A DNA stretch of 64,000 nucleotides from Comamonadaceae bacterium G21597-S1. GTDB taxonomy: Bacteria > Pseudomonadota > Gammaproteobacteria > Burkholderiales > Burkholderiaceae_C. The stretch's first letter is position 1, and each line of letters opens with the position of its first letter. Positions 54,534 to 63,388 of the stretch are shown here, piece by piece. The notes beneath the pieces are model-generated. The model did not search any database and was not told where the DNA came from. It saw nothing but the letters and a program-made list of their open reading frames with translations. The translations under genes and the position numbers were made by a program. Where the stretch lies: assembly GCA_027214345.1 (NCBI GenBank), contig JAPWHR010000008.1, positions 124,001-188,000 of the forward strand, written 5' to 3'.

Positions 54534-55416
54534 TGTCTGGTTCCACCATTGAGGTTTCCGGCAAGGGCGATGCATCGCCCCGGGTTGTGGCAGCGGCGTT
54601 GCCCGGCTGCGCGGCTTTTGATGCGTGGCTGGACGGCTGCAGTTGCAGGGCTTGCATGCCGGGCGCCACGTCTGCCGTCGCGGGCGACAGCTCGGTCGCC
54701 AGGGACTGGTCGGCACCATCGGGTCCGGGCAGCGCCTCCGGCCGATCGGCTGCGGGTTCGGCGTCGGCCAAGACCGGCGGGTCCGAGGCCGGCGCCGCGG
54801 CGGCAGCCTCGCCCTGCTGGGCCGCATCCACCTCGCTCGAGGATGGCTCGGGCAGCGGGTCGTCCGCCGACTGTGCCAGCGACTCGAACATGTCGGTGCC
54901 GGCGGCGTCCTTGTCCAGCAACGGCAGTTCGTCCAGCGACGCCAGGCCCAGGTCGTCCAGAAAATGACGCGTCGTGGCGAACAGAGCCGGTCGGCCCGGC
55001 GCTTCGCGGTGGCCGATGACTTCGATCCAGCCCCTGTCTTCGAGTTGCTTGATGATCTGCGAGCTGATCGTCACGCCGCGGATGTCTTCCATGTCACCGC
55101 GGGTGACCGGCTGCCGGTAGGCGATGATGGCCAGGGTCTCCAGCGTGGCCCGGGTATACCGGGGCGGCTTTTCCGGGTGCAGGCGGTCCAGGAATTCGCG
55201 CATCTCGGGGCGGCTCTGGAAACGCCAGCCCGACGCCACCTGCACCAGTTCCACACCCCGTTGCGCCCAGTCCAGCTTGAGATCGCCGAGCAGCTGCTTG
55301 AGTGTCTCGGTGCCGACCGCCTCGTCGAACAGGGCGCGCATCTCCCGGATCTGCAGCGGTTGTTGCGAACAGATCAGGGCCGTTTCCAGTACACGCTTTG
55401 CCTGAGCGGTATTCAT
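54526..55416 (-). CDS. scpB: SMC-ScpAB subunit ScpB
   Basis: A 296-residue protein. The first 190 residues match ScpB (two winged-helix domains; [23 protein letters not shown], and [14 protein letters not shown]). The last 100 are acidic and Ala/Ser-rich with no recognised domain. ScpB joins ScpA and SMC in chromosome condensation. It is coupled to rluB through an ATGAATGA overlap. ScpA is expected elsewhere. Confidence 0.93.
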   Translation of the reverse strand: MNTAQAKRVLETALICSQQPLQIREMRALFDEAVGTETLKQLLGDLKLDWAQRGVELVQVASGWRFQSRPEMREFLDRLHPEKPPRYTRATLETLAIIAYRQPVTRGDMEDIRGVTISSQIIKQLEDRGWIEVIGHREAPGRPALFATTRHFLDDLGLASLDELPLLDKDAAGTDMFESLAQSADDPLPEPSSSEVDAAQQGEAAAAAPASDPPVLADAEPAADRPEALPGPDGADQSLATELSPATADVAPGMQALQLQPSSHASKAAQPGNAAATTRGDASPLPETSMVEPDNE

Positions 55417-55544
55417 GGTCGAGGGGTTCCGGAAGTGGCACCTTCACGGTGCGCATCGGTGCCAGTCAAAAGAGGACGCAACAGGCAGATCGAACGTCTG
55501 CGGTGCGAGGGACAGCGGGCAACACAGGCCAGCCTGGTTGGCAG

Positions 55545-56528
55545 CTATCTGGCCGGATTGTAGCGCAGCCCCCACAGCGCCAAGGCGGCCTGCATGTCCG
55601 TCGGCAACGCGGACGCGAACGCCAGCGGCTGCCCGCTCAGCGGATGCGCCAGAGCGAGCCGATACGCGTGCAAGGCCTGGCGCGCCATGCGCGGGTCGGC
55701 CTGCGCCCCGTAGACGGTGTCGCCCAGCAGCGGGTGTCCGATCGAGGCCATGTGCACACGGATCTGGTGGGTGCGTCCGGTATGCAGGGTGCACCGCACC
55801 AGGCAAGCCGTGTCGGCGTTGTCCAGCAGCTCGATCGTGGTGCGCGCCGCCTTGGCGCCGGCACTGCCCGCCGACAGCGCAGCCATGCGCAGGCGGTTGG
55901 CCGGGTCGCGCCCGATGGCGGCGTCGACATCGCGGGGCGACGGGCCGGTCCAGGGGCGGTGGGCAATCGCCAGGTACTGGCGTCGCACCTCGCGCTGCGC
56001 GATCATGCGTACCAGCGCATCCATCGCGGACCGGCTGCGGGCCACCAGCATCAGGCCGCTGGTGTCCTTGTCCAGCCGATGCACGATGCCGGCGCGGGGC
56101 AGCTCCGCCATCCGGGCATCCCGGGCCAGCAGGCCGTTGAGCAAGGTACCGCTCCAGTTGCCGGGTGCCGGATGCACCACCAGTCCCGCCGGCTTGTCGA
56201 TCACCAGCAGGTCGGCATCCTCGTGCACCACGGCCAGGTCCATCGCCTCGGGTACAAAGGCCTGGCTTTGCGGCGTGGGGCGCAGGGTGATCTCCAGCAT
56301 GTCGCCGGCCTGCAGCCGCGCCGAGGGCTTGCGCAACGCCTGGCCGTTGCGCAGCACGGCACCCTGTTCGACCAGTTGGCTCAGATAACTGCGCGAGAAG
56401 CCGGAGATGGTGGCCGACAGCACCTTGTCGAGCCGCTCGCGGTGATGCTGCGCCTCGACCTGCCACTGGCGGATCTCGTGTTCCGCCGCCGTGTCGGCGG
56501 GATCGTCCAGGTCCGCTGTCGATGACAT
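55545..56528 (-). CDS. rluD: 23S rRNA pseudouridine synthase RluD
   Basis: A 327-residue RluA-family enzyme with an S4 domain (about 30-85, ERLDKVLSATISGFSRSYL) and the catalytic loop HRLDKDTSGL with Asp153. RluD modifies positions 1911, 1915 and 1917 of 23S rRNA helix 69. It is divergent from bamD with 43 bases between the starts, as in many Proteobacteria. Start at 56528 by homology. Confidence 0.94.
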   Translation of the reverse strand: MSSTADLDDPADTAAEHEIRQWQVEAQHHRERLDKVLSATISGFSRSYLSQLVEQGAVLRNGQALRKPSARLQAGDMLEITLRPTPQSQAFVPEAMDLAVVHEDADLLVIDKPAGLVVHPAPGNWSGTLLNGLLARDARMAELPRAGIVHRLDKDTSGLMLVARSRSAMDALVRMIAQREVRRQYLAIAHRPWTGPSPRDVDAAIGRDPANRLRMAALSAGSAGAKAARTTIELLDNADTACLVRCTLHTGRTHQIRVHMASIGHPLLGDTVYGAQADPRMARQALHAYRLALAHPLSGQPLAFASALPTDMQAALALWGLRYNPAR

Positions 56529-56534
56529 GGCCGA

Positions 56535-56540
56535 TATAAT
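56535..56540 (+). promoter_or_regulatory. Consensus -10 box for bamD
   Basis: A perfect TATAAT lies 31 bases before the bamD start and inside the near-palindrome GGCCGATATAATCGGCC of the rluD-bamD intergenic space. No strong -35 is seen 16-18 bases upstream, where the rluD coding region begins. Confidence 0.5.
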
Positions 56541-56571
56541 CGGCCGGCTGTTAGTAACCAAGGTTGTCCCC

Positions 56572-57378
56572 ATGCTGCGAGTCAAATTATCAACGTTGCG
56601 CATCGCGGTGATGGCCGCGGCCGTGGCCTGGCTGGGGGGATGCTCGACAGCAGTCCAAGACAAGACCGCCGACTGGAGCCCGAATCGCCTGTATGCCGAG
56701 GCGAAGGACGAGATGAAGTCCGGGTCCTACGACAAGGCGACCTTGCTGCTGGAGAAACTCGAAGGCCGGGCCGCCGGAACCCCGCTGGCGCAACAGGCGC
56801 AACTGGACAAGGCCTATGCGCACTACCGCGCAGCCGAGCGGGCGCAGGCGCTGTCGACCATCGATCGCTTCATGAAGCTGCATCCGGCCAGTCCGGCGAT
56901 CGACTATGCGTTGTATCTCAAGGGCGTCGTGAACTTCAACGATGACCTGGGCATGTTGTCCTTCCTGACCCGCCAGGACCTCTCCGAACGCGACCAGAAG
57001 GCGGCCAAGGAGTCGTTCGAAGCGTTCAAGGAACTGACGACCCGTTTCCCCGAGTCCAAGTACACGCCCGATGCGCGGTTGCGCATGACCTACATCGTGA
57101 ACTCGCTGGCCCAGTACGAGGTGCATGTCGCGCGTTATTACTATCAGCGCGGCGCCTATCTGGCGGCGGTCAACCGCGCCCAGTCCGCGATCGCCGACTA
57201 CCGGGACGTGCCGGCGCTGGAGGAAGCCCTGTACATCATGGTCAAGTCCTACGAAAAGCTCGGCATGGAGAAGCTGCACGAGGACTCCAAGCGCGTGATG
57301 ATGGCGAACTATCCGGACAGCCGTTTTTTCAGTCGCGGCTTTCAGCGTGATGACGAGCCGTGGTGGAAGTTGTGGTGA
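56572..57378 (+). CDS. bamD: Outer membrane assembly lipoprotein BamD
   Basis: A 268-residue lipoprotein (signal with lipobox LGGC, Cys about 25) with five TPR units in the periplasm; motifs NRLYAEAKDEMKSGSYDKA and YVNSLAQYEVHVARYYYQRGAY. BamD is the essential BAM-complex lipoprotein. The start at 56572 gives the proper signal peptide. Its 3' end overlaps dinG by 50 bases on the opposite strand. Confidence 0.96.
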   Translation: MLRVKLSTLRIAVMAAAVAWLGGCSTAVQDKTADWSPNRLYAEAKDEMKSGSYDKATLLLEKLEGRAAGTPLAQQAQLDKAYAHYRAAERAQALSTIDRFMKLHPASPAIDYALYLKGVVNFNDDLGMLSFLTRQDLSERDQKAAKESFEAFKELTTRFPESKYTPDARLRMTYIVNSLAQYEVHVARYYYQRGAYLAAVNRAQSAIADYRDVPALEEALYIMVKSYEKLGMEKLHEDSKRVMMANYPDSRFFSRGFQRDDEPWWKLW

Positions 57379-59353
57379 GGCCTTCGAGCAGGTCCATCAG
57401 TTCCGACTCTTCGCGCAGCACGCGCATCGGCGGCAAGGCCGCCATCAGGCGCCGTCCGTAACCCATGCCCGTGAGCCGGGTGTCGCACAACACGAGCACA
57501 CCCCGATCGCTCTCGCGGCGCACGAGCCGGCCAGCGCCCTGCTTGAGCGCGACCGCAGCCTCGGGAATGAAATAGTCGTTGAACGGGCTGCGACCCGATG
57601 CCTCCAGGCGCCCCGCCCGCGCCTCGACCAGCGGGTCGTTGGGCGGCGGGAACGGCAGCTTGTCGATGACGACCAACTGCAATGCATCGCCCGGTACGTC
57701 GATCCCCTCCCAGAACGAGGCGGACGCCACCAGGATGCAGCCGGGACCGCCGTCGTCCACCGCGTTGCGCAACCGGTCCATCAGTTCCCGCTTGGGCCCC
57801 TGCCCCTGCACCAGTACCCGGATGTCCTTGGACTCGCCAAAGCGGCGCTGCAGGTCCTCGCTGATCGCACGCAGCGCCCGCAAGGTGGTGGTCAGCACCA
57901 GTGTGCGGCCTCCCAGTGCCGTGGCCAGGCGCGCCACCAGTGCCGCCACCTGGCCGCTGTGCGCCGGATCGGCGGGCTTGACCATCTGGCGCGGCACGTA
58001 CACCGCGGCCTGGCGCTGGTAATCGAACGGACTCTCGACACGCAAGGTTCGGGCATCGCCCAGCCCGCAGGGTTCGGTGAACCAGCGCAGGCTCGGTTCG
58101 TCGCCCAGGGTGGCGGAGGTGAAGATCCAGGCGCGCCGGTCGGTTTCGGCCGAATCGCCCGCGAGCAGCCGCGTCTGAACCGCCTGCGCGATATCCAGCG
58201 GCGACTCGACCAGGCGCAAATGGGCACCGACATCCAGCCAGCGCACGCTGGCCGGATCGCGCGGCAGCAGGAAGGCCTCGGCATGGCCTTCAACCTGATC
58301 CAGCCGCTCGAGTAGCCGGGCAAAATCGGGGCCGGTCTCCTGCACCGGCTCGAGTGCCTTGCGCACTGCCGCGCACGCGGCCTGCAGCGCAATCAGCGCC
58401 TCCTGCCAGGCCGCGCCCGATACCTGGTCCGGCGCCGTATCGGCCCAGCGCAGCCGGCTGTTGGCCGGCATGCGTCCCACCAGCATGCGCAGGTCCCGCG
58501 CCGCGCGATCAAGCCGGGCCGCGATCTGCTGCCATTCACCCAGGCCGCGGGCCTGCGCCAGGCACACCGCCAGCAGGTCGCGTGCAAGGTCGATCACCTG
58601 TCCGGTCGAGAGCTGGCGTCCGAGGAATTGCAGCCCGGTCTCGTTGAGCTGGTGCGCCTCGTCGAAGACCACGGTCTGGACCGTCGGCAGCAATTCGGCC
58701 ATGCCCGATTCGCGTACGGCCAGGTCGGCGAAAAAGAGATGGTGATTGATGACGACCACGTCGGCCGCCAGCGCCTCGCGCCGCGCCAGGTTGACATGAC
58801 AGGCGCGAAACTGCGGGCATGAGGCGCCCAGGCAGTTGTCGCGCGACGACGTCACGTGCGGCAGCACCGGTGAACGTTCGTCCAGGCCGGGCAGTTCGGC
58901 CAGATCGCCGCTGCGCGTGACCAGGGCCCATTGCTCGATCTTGCCCAGCGTGCGGCTGAGCGTGCGGTCGGACAAGGCCGGGTCCTGGCGCGCCTGCTCC
59001 AGCCGATGCAGGCACAGATAACTCGAGCGACCCTTGAGCAATGCGGTGCGCATCGGCAGGCCCAGGGCACGCACCAGTTGCGGCAGATCGCGCCCGAACA
59101 GCTGATCCTGCAAGGTCTTGGTGGCGGTCGACAACAACACCCGGGTACCGCTGAGCAAGGCCGGCACCAGATAGGAGTAGGTCTTGCCCACGCCCGTGCC
59201 GGCCTCGACCACCAGGGGGCCGCCGGCATCGATGGTCTCGGCAATCGCCCGTGCCATTGCGATCTGGCCCTCGCGCGGATGGAACTCGCGCACGGTGCGC
59301 GACAACACCCCGTCGGGCGCGAAGGCCTGTTCCACCTGGTCGATCAAGGGCAT
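57329..59353 (-). CDS. ATP-dependent DNA helicase (DinG/YoaA family)
   Basis: A 674-residue superfamily 2 iron-sulfur helicase. Walker A is EAGTGVGKTYSYL, and four cysteines for the [4Fe-4S] cluster lie in SYLCLHR and NCLGASCPQFRAC. The DEAH box is VFDEAHQL, and the C-terminal helicase motifs include SFWEGIDVPG and QGAGRLVRRESDRG. It unwinds DNA during repair and R-loop removal. It lies 3 bases after the ydcH-like gene. Confidence 0.94.
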   Translation of the reverse strand: MPLIDQVEQAFAPDGVLSRTVREFHPREGQIAMARAIAETIDAGGPLVVEAGTGVGKTYSYLVPALLSGTRVLLSTATKTLQDQLFGRDLPQLVRALGLPMRTALLKGRSSYLCLHRLEQARQDPALSDRTLSRTLGKIEQWALVTRSGDLAELPGLDERSPVLPHVTSSRDNCLGASCPQFRACHVNLARREALAADVVVINHHLFFADLAVRESGMAELLPTVQTVVFDEAHQLNETGLQFLGRQLSTGQVIDLARDLLAVCLAQARGLGEWQQIAARLDRAARDLRMLVGRMPANSRLRWADTAPDQVSGAAWQEALIALQAACAAVRKALEPVQETGPDFARLLERLDQVEGHAEAFLLPRDPASVRWLDVGAHLRLVESPLDIAQAVQTRLLAGDSAETDRRAWIFTSATLGDEPSLRWFTEPCGLGDARTLRVESPFDYQRQAAVYVPRQMVKPADPAHSGQVAALVARLATALGGRTLVLTTTLRALRAISEDLQRRFGESKDIRVLVQGQGPKRELMDRLRNAVDDGGPGCILVASASFWEGIDVPGDALQLVVIDKLPFPPPNDPLVEARAGRLEASGRSPFNDYFIPEAAVALKQGAGRLVRRESDRGVLVLCDTRLTGMGYGRRLMAALPPMRVLREESELMDLLEGLTTTSTTARHHAESRD

Positions 59354-59356
59354 GGG

Positions 59357-59560
59357 TCAGGCCGGGCTGTCCGGCAGCAGTCGGTCGCGAATGCGCTGCA
59401 TCTGGTCACGCAGCGCCAGCCGGCGCTTCTTGAGTCGGCGCAGCACCAGCTCGTCTGCCGGCTGGTTCCGGGAGGCATTGTCGATCAGCGCGTCGAGGTC
59501 GGCATGCTCCATCGTCAGCTCGATCAGGTGGCGCTCGGGGGAATGGAGGTTGGCTTGCAC
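59357..59560 (-). CDS. YdcH/DUF465-like small protein
   Basis: A 67-residue helical protein with a GTG start at 59558-59560 and no ribosome site of good quality. The pattern ADLDALIDN...LVLRRLKKRRLALRDQM fits the short coiled-coil DUF465 group. Directly upstream of dinG with 3 bases between, so co-transcribed. Function unknown. Confidence 0.8.
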   Translation of the reverse strand: MQANLHSPERHLIELTMEHADLDALIDNASRNQPADELVLRRLKKRRLALRDQMQRIRDRLLPDSPA

Positions 59561-59678
59561 GGCGAGGGTCTAGAATCAGCCGCAGGGCCTGGCCCGTATG
59601 CTGGGACAGCTCGGCGCGCCGAAGGGCTGCCGCGATTGTCCCGCTTTTTTGTCCATCGATGCTGTTGAACGGCGCAAA

Positions 59679-60440
59679 ATGACCAATGGTTACCGACTGA
59701 CCGCGGCCACTGGCATCCACAAGGGTGACAGGGACTACCAGCAGGACCGCGTCGACCTGCTCAGCCACGCGCGCGCCAACGGCTGTGTGCTGGGCATCGT
59801 CGCCGACGGCATGGGCGGACGCAGCGGCGGACGCAAGGCCTCGGACCAGGTCATCATGACCGCGCGCCAGTTGTTCGAGCGGTATTCACCCGCCACCGAC
59901 GACGCTGCGGCCATGCTGATGCAGGTGGCACGGGAAGCCCATGTGGTGATCAAGCTCACGGCGATATCGGCCGAAGAGGAACCCCACAGCACGGTCGCGG
60001 CCTTCGTCATCAACGCGGGCGGCGACTGCCACTGGGCGCACTCGGGGGACTCGCGCATCTACCATTTCCATGGAGGCAAGCTGATCCGTCGCACGACCGA
60101 TCACTCCTATGTGCAGATGCTGGTCAAGCGCGGCGAAATCACCGAGGAACAGGCCAACGTGCATCCGCAGTCGAACATCCTGATGGGCTGCCTGGGCACC
60201 GAAACCGAGCCGCCGGTCGATGTGCATTTCATCCCGCGCCTGCGCACCGGCGACTGCCTGGTGGCCTGCAGCGACGGTGTCTGGCATTATTTCAAGGATG
60301 ACGAAATGGCCGACGTGCTGAACCGGCTGTCAGCCCGCGAGGCCGCCGAGTTCCTGATCGACAAGGCCCGCGAGCGAGCACAAGGCAGCGGCGACAACTT
60401 GTCGTTGGTGGTCGTCAAGCTCGAGCCCCTGGACACCTGA
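59679..60440 (+). CDS. PP2C-family protein serine/threonine phosphatase
   Basis: A 253-residue phosphatase with the metal aspartates of the family: GDRDYQQDR (D17-D23 region), VADGMGG (D43), CSDGVW and SGDNLSLVV near the end. The WAHSGDSRIY motif is intact. It has no membrane helix or sensor domain. The kinase partner is not in the window. ATG at 59679 fits the start of homology; TAGAAT at 59571-59576 is a possible -10 box. Confidence 0.9.
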   Translation: MTNGYRLTAATGIHKGDRDYQQDRVDLLSHARANGCVLGIVADGMGGRSGGRKASDQVIMTARQLFERYSPATDDAAAMLMQVAREAHVVIKLTAISAEEEPHSTVAAFVINAGGDCHWAHSGDSRIYHFHGGKLIRRTTDHSYVQMLVKRGEITEEQANVHPQSNILMGCLGTETEPPVDVHFIPRLRTGDCLVACSDGVWHYFKDDEMADVLNRLSAREAAEFLIDKARERAQGSGDNLSLVVVKLEPLDT

Positions 60441-60459
60441 TCGTTGTTCGCGCGGCGTC

Positions 60460-60807
60460 TCAGGGCTCACCCTGGCCGTGAAGCTTTTCGTCGGTGCGCA
60501 GCAACTGGCGAGCCGCGCGGCGCTTGCGCTGCGCGTCGTTGATCAGGATCTCCTGGCGTCGCAGATCGGCCATCAACTCGCGTTCGGTGCGGCGGCTGTC
60601 CTGCAGGCAGTCGTTGACGGCGAAGCGCTGGTAGCAGGCGATTTCCTGTTGGCGGAACTCGGCCTGGTATCTGGCCCGGGTCTGTTCGATCCACTCGCGT
60701 TGCTGGGCTTCGCGCAGCTCGAGCACGCGATCCGAGTCGCTCTGGGCGGCCAGCGGCGGCGCCAACGCCACCAGGGCCAGTGTCAGGTACATCGCAGGGA
60801 ATTTCAT
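60460..60807 (-). CDS. Hypothetical exported coiled-coil protein
   Basis: A 115-residue protein with a signal peptide (about 1-20, cleavage near LAAQ), then an Arg/Glu/Gln-rich helical region with two cysteines (ACYQRFAVNDC) that may form a disulfide. It resembles small exported proteins common in Burkholderiales but has no known function. Its start overlaps the zapE stop by four bases, so it is in an operon with zapE. Confidence 0.78.
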   Translation of the reverse strand: MKFPAMYLTLALVALAPPLAAQSDSDRVLELREAQQREWIEQTRARYQAEFRQQEIACYQRFAVNDCLQDSRRTERELMADLRRQEILINDAQRKRRAARQLLRTDEKLHGQGEP

Positions 60808-61904
60808 GTCAGTGCAGTATCGACCATCCGGCGCTCCTGCGCCATGAAGGCCTGGGTCTGCATCTCGCGCAGGCGCGATACCGTGCGCACGAACTCGTGG
60901 GCGAGCGGACCCTCGGTGTAGAGCAGTTGCGGTTCCACCTGGGCGGACAGGATCAGCTTGACGCGCCGGTCGTACAACACATCCACCAGCCAGGTGAAAC
61001 GCCGCGCCTCCGAGGCCATGCGCTGGGGCATTTGCGGCACGTCGCTGAGCAGCACGGTATGGAACTGGGTCGCGATCTCCAGATAGTCGTTCTGCGATCG
61101 CGGTCCGCCGCACAGGACCTTGAAGTCGAACCACACCACGCCGCCGGCGCGCCGGCGCGCGGTGATCTGGCGCGCCTCGATATGCAGCACCGGGTCTTCG
61201 TCATGGGCCTCGGCCAGGCGCTCGAACGCCTCCGTCATCGCGGCGTCAGCCTCGGGCCCATTGGGCACATGGTAAAAAACCACGTCCTCGAGTGCACGCA
61301 AGCGGTAGTCGGTGCCGTCGCCGATCGGCACCACCGCCAGTTTCTCGTTGAGCAAGGCGATGGCCGGCAGGATCCGGGCCCGGTGCAGGCCGTTGGGATA
61401 CAGGTCATCGGGCTTGAAGTTCGACGTCGTGACGAAGCCGACCCCCTGCGCGAACAAGGCCTCGAGCAGCCGATGCAGGATCATCGCATCGGTGATGTCG
61501 GCAACGTGGAACTCGTCGAAGCAGATCAGCCGGTACTTGCGTGCCATCTGCCGTGCCAGTTCGTCCAACGGATCCACCGTGCCCTGCAGCTGTGCGAGCT
61601 GGCGATGCACCTCGCGCATGAACTCGTGGAAATGCAGGCGGGTCTTGCGCTTGACGCCGACCGCGTTGTAGAAGCAATCCATCAGGAAGCTCTTGCCGCG
61701 GCCGACGCCCCCGTACATGTACACGCCGCGCGGGATCTCCGGTCGGTTGATCAGCTTCTTGATGCGGTTCGAGCGCTTGGACAGATAGGCTGTCCAGTCG
61801 CGCGCGCACCGCTCGAGCTCGTCGATGACGGCCAGCTGGCCCGGATCGCTGCGGTAGCCGCGCAGCGCCAGTTCGCGGTCGTATGCCGCTCGCACCCCCG
61901 TCAT
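60804..61904 (-). CDS. zapE: Cell division ATPase ZapE (AFG1-like)
   Basis: A 366-residue AAA-type ATPase with Walker A YGGVGRGKS (K71), Walker B LICFDEFHV and a sensor TSNFKPDDLY. ZapE binds FtsZ at constriction and supports growth under low oxygen. It lies 46 bases downstream of lpdA, an arrangement typical for Burkholderiales. The gap shows no gene. Confidence 0.94.
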   Translation of the reverse strand: MTGVRAAYDRELALRGYRSDPGQLAVIDELERCARDWTAYLSKRSNRIKKLINRPEIPRGVYMYGGVGRGKSFLMDCFYNAVGVKRKTRLHFHEFMREVHRQLAQLQGTVDPLDELARQMARKYRLICFDEFHVADITDAMILHRLLEALFAQGVGFVTTSNFKPDDLYPNGLHRARILPAIALLNEKLAVVPIGDGTDYRLRALEDVVFYHVPNGPEADAAMTEAFERLAEAHDEDPVLHIEARQITARRRAGGVVWFDFKVLCGGPRSQNDYLEIATQFHTVLLSDVPQMPQRMASEARRFTWLVDVLYDRRVKLILSAQVEPQLLYTEGPLAHEFVRTVSRLREMQTQAFMAQERRMVDTALT

Positions 61905-61950
61905 GCAAGCGGCTCCACGCCGACGCCGTCGCTGGGCAGCACCGCGGCAG

Positions 61951-63378
61951 TCAGAAGTTCAAGGCGCGCTTGTCGACCGCCAGCGCCGCTTCCTTGGTCG
62001 ACTCGCTGAGCGACGGATGCGCATGGCAGATGCGCGCGATGTCTTCGCTGCTGGCCCGGAAGGCCATGGCGACGACACATTCCGCGATCAGCTCGCTGGC
62101 CATCGGGCCGACGATATGCACGCCCAGGATTTCATCCGTGTTCGCATCCGCCAGCATCTTCACCATGCCGGTGGTGTCGCCGAGCGCGCGGGCCCGGCCA
62201 TTGGCCAGGAACGGGAACGTGCCGCTGCGAAAGGCCGTGCCGGCTTCCTTGAGCTGCTGCTCGGTCTTGCCAACCCAGGCGATTTCCGGGCTGGTGTAGA
62301 TGACCCAGGGAATGATGTTGAAGTCGACATGCCCATGCTGGCCGGCGATGCGTTCGGCCACCGCCACGCCCTCTTCCTCCGCCTTGTGCGCCAGCATCGG
62401 ACCCCGCACGACGTCGCCCACGGCCCAGACGTTGGGCAGGTTGGTCTTGCATTCGGCATCGACGGTGATCGCGCCGCGTTCATCCAGCGCCAGGCCCACC
62501 GCTTCGGCGTTCAGGCCGTTGGTGTTGGGAACTCGGCCGATGGAGACGATCAGCCGGTCCACGGACAGGCCGTGCTCGCCACCCTTGGCATCGGTGTAGG
62601 CGACAGTGACGCCTTTCTTGGTAGCCTTGACCGCGCCGACCTTCACGCCGAGCTCGATCTTCATGCCCTGCTTGACGAAGGCCTTCTGGGCTTCCTTGGC
62701 AATTTGCTGGTCGACCGCGCCGAGGAAGGTCGGCAGACCCTCCAGGATGGTCACCTCGGCTCCGAGGCGCCGCCACACCGAACCCATTTCCAGTCCGATC
62801 ACGCCCGAGCCGATCAGGCCCAGCTTGCGCGGCACCTCGCCGATGCGCAAGGCACCGTCGTTGGACAGGATGCGGTCCTCGTCGAAGTCGGCGCCCGGCA
62901 AGGCACGGGCGTTCGAACCGGTGGCCACCACCACATGCTTGGCGGTCAACTGCTCCTTCTTCGCGCCCTCGACCGCGATCTGGTAGAGCCCGTCCTTGGC
63001 AGCGGCGAAGGCGCCACGGCCGTGGAAGAAGCTGACCTTGTTCTTCTTGAACAGGTACAGGATGCCGTCGTTGTTCTGCTTCACGACGGCGTCCTTGCGC
63101 GCCACCATGGTGCCCACGTCCAGGCTCAGGCCCTTGACGCCGATGCCGTGGTCGGCGAAATGCAGCTTGGCATGTTCGTAGTTCTCGGACGACTGCAACA
63201 GGGCCTTGGACGGGATGCAACCGACATTGGTGCAGGTGCCGCCGGGAGCGGGCCCGCCATCGGCATTCTTCCATTCGTCGATACACGCGACCTTCATGCC
63301 CAGCTGGGCGGCACGAATCGCCGCGATATATCCGCCGGGGCCGGCACCGATGACCACTACATCGAATTCTTGTGACAT
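61951..63378 (-). CDS. lpdA: Dihydrolipoyl dehydrogenase (E3), 2-oxoglutarate dehydrogenase-linked
   Basis: A 475-residue flavoenzyme with the FAD motif GAGPGGYIAAIRAA, redox-active disulfide CTNVGCIPSK, the NAD-binding IGSGVIGLEMG, and the dimer-interface catalytic HAHPSLSE. It reoxidises lipoyl groups for 2-oxoglutarate dehydrogenase. It follows odhB by 10 bases, so it is the dedicated E3. Confidence 0.96.
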   Translation of the reverse strand: MSQEFDVVVIGAGPGGYIAAIRAAQLGMKVACIDEWKNADGGPAPGGTCTNVGCIPSKALLQSSENYEHAKLHFADHGIGVKGLSLDVGTMVARKDAVVKQNNDGILYLFKKNKVSFFHGRGAFAAAKDGLYQIAVEGAKKEQLTAKHVVVATGSNARALPGADFDEDRILSNDGALRIGEVPRKLGLIGSGVIGLEMGSVWRRLGAEVTILEGLPTFLGAVDQQIAKEAQKAFVKQGMKIELGVKVGAVKATKKGVTVAYTDAKGGEHGLSVDRLIVSIGRVPNTNGLNAEAVGLALDERGAITVDAECKTNLPNVWAVGDVVRGPMLAHKAEEEGVAVAERIAGQHGHVDFNIIPWVIYTSPEIAWVGKTEQQLKEAGTAFRSGTFPFLANGRARALGDTTGMVKMLADANTDEILGVHIVGPMASELIAECVVAMAFRASSEDIARICHAHPSLSESTKEAALAVDKRALNF

Positions 63379-63388
63379 GGTGTGCGCC

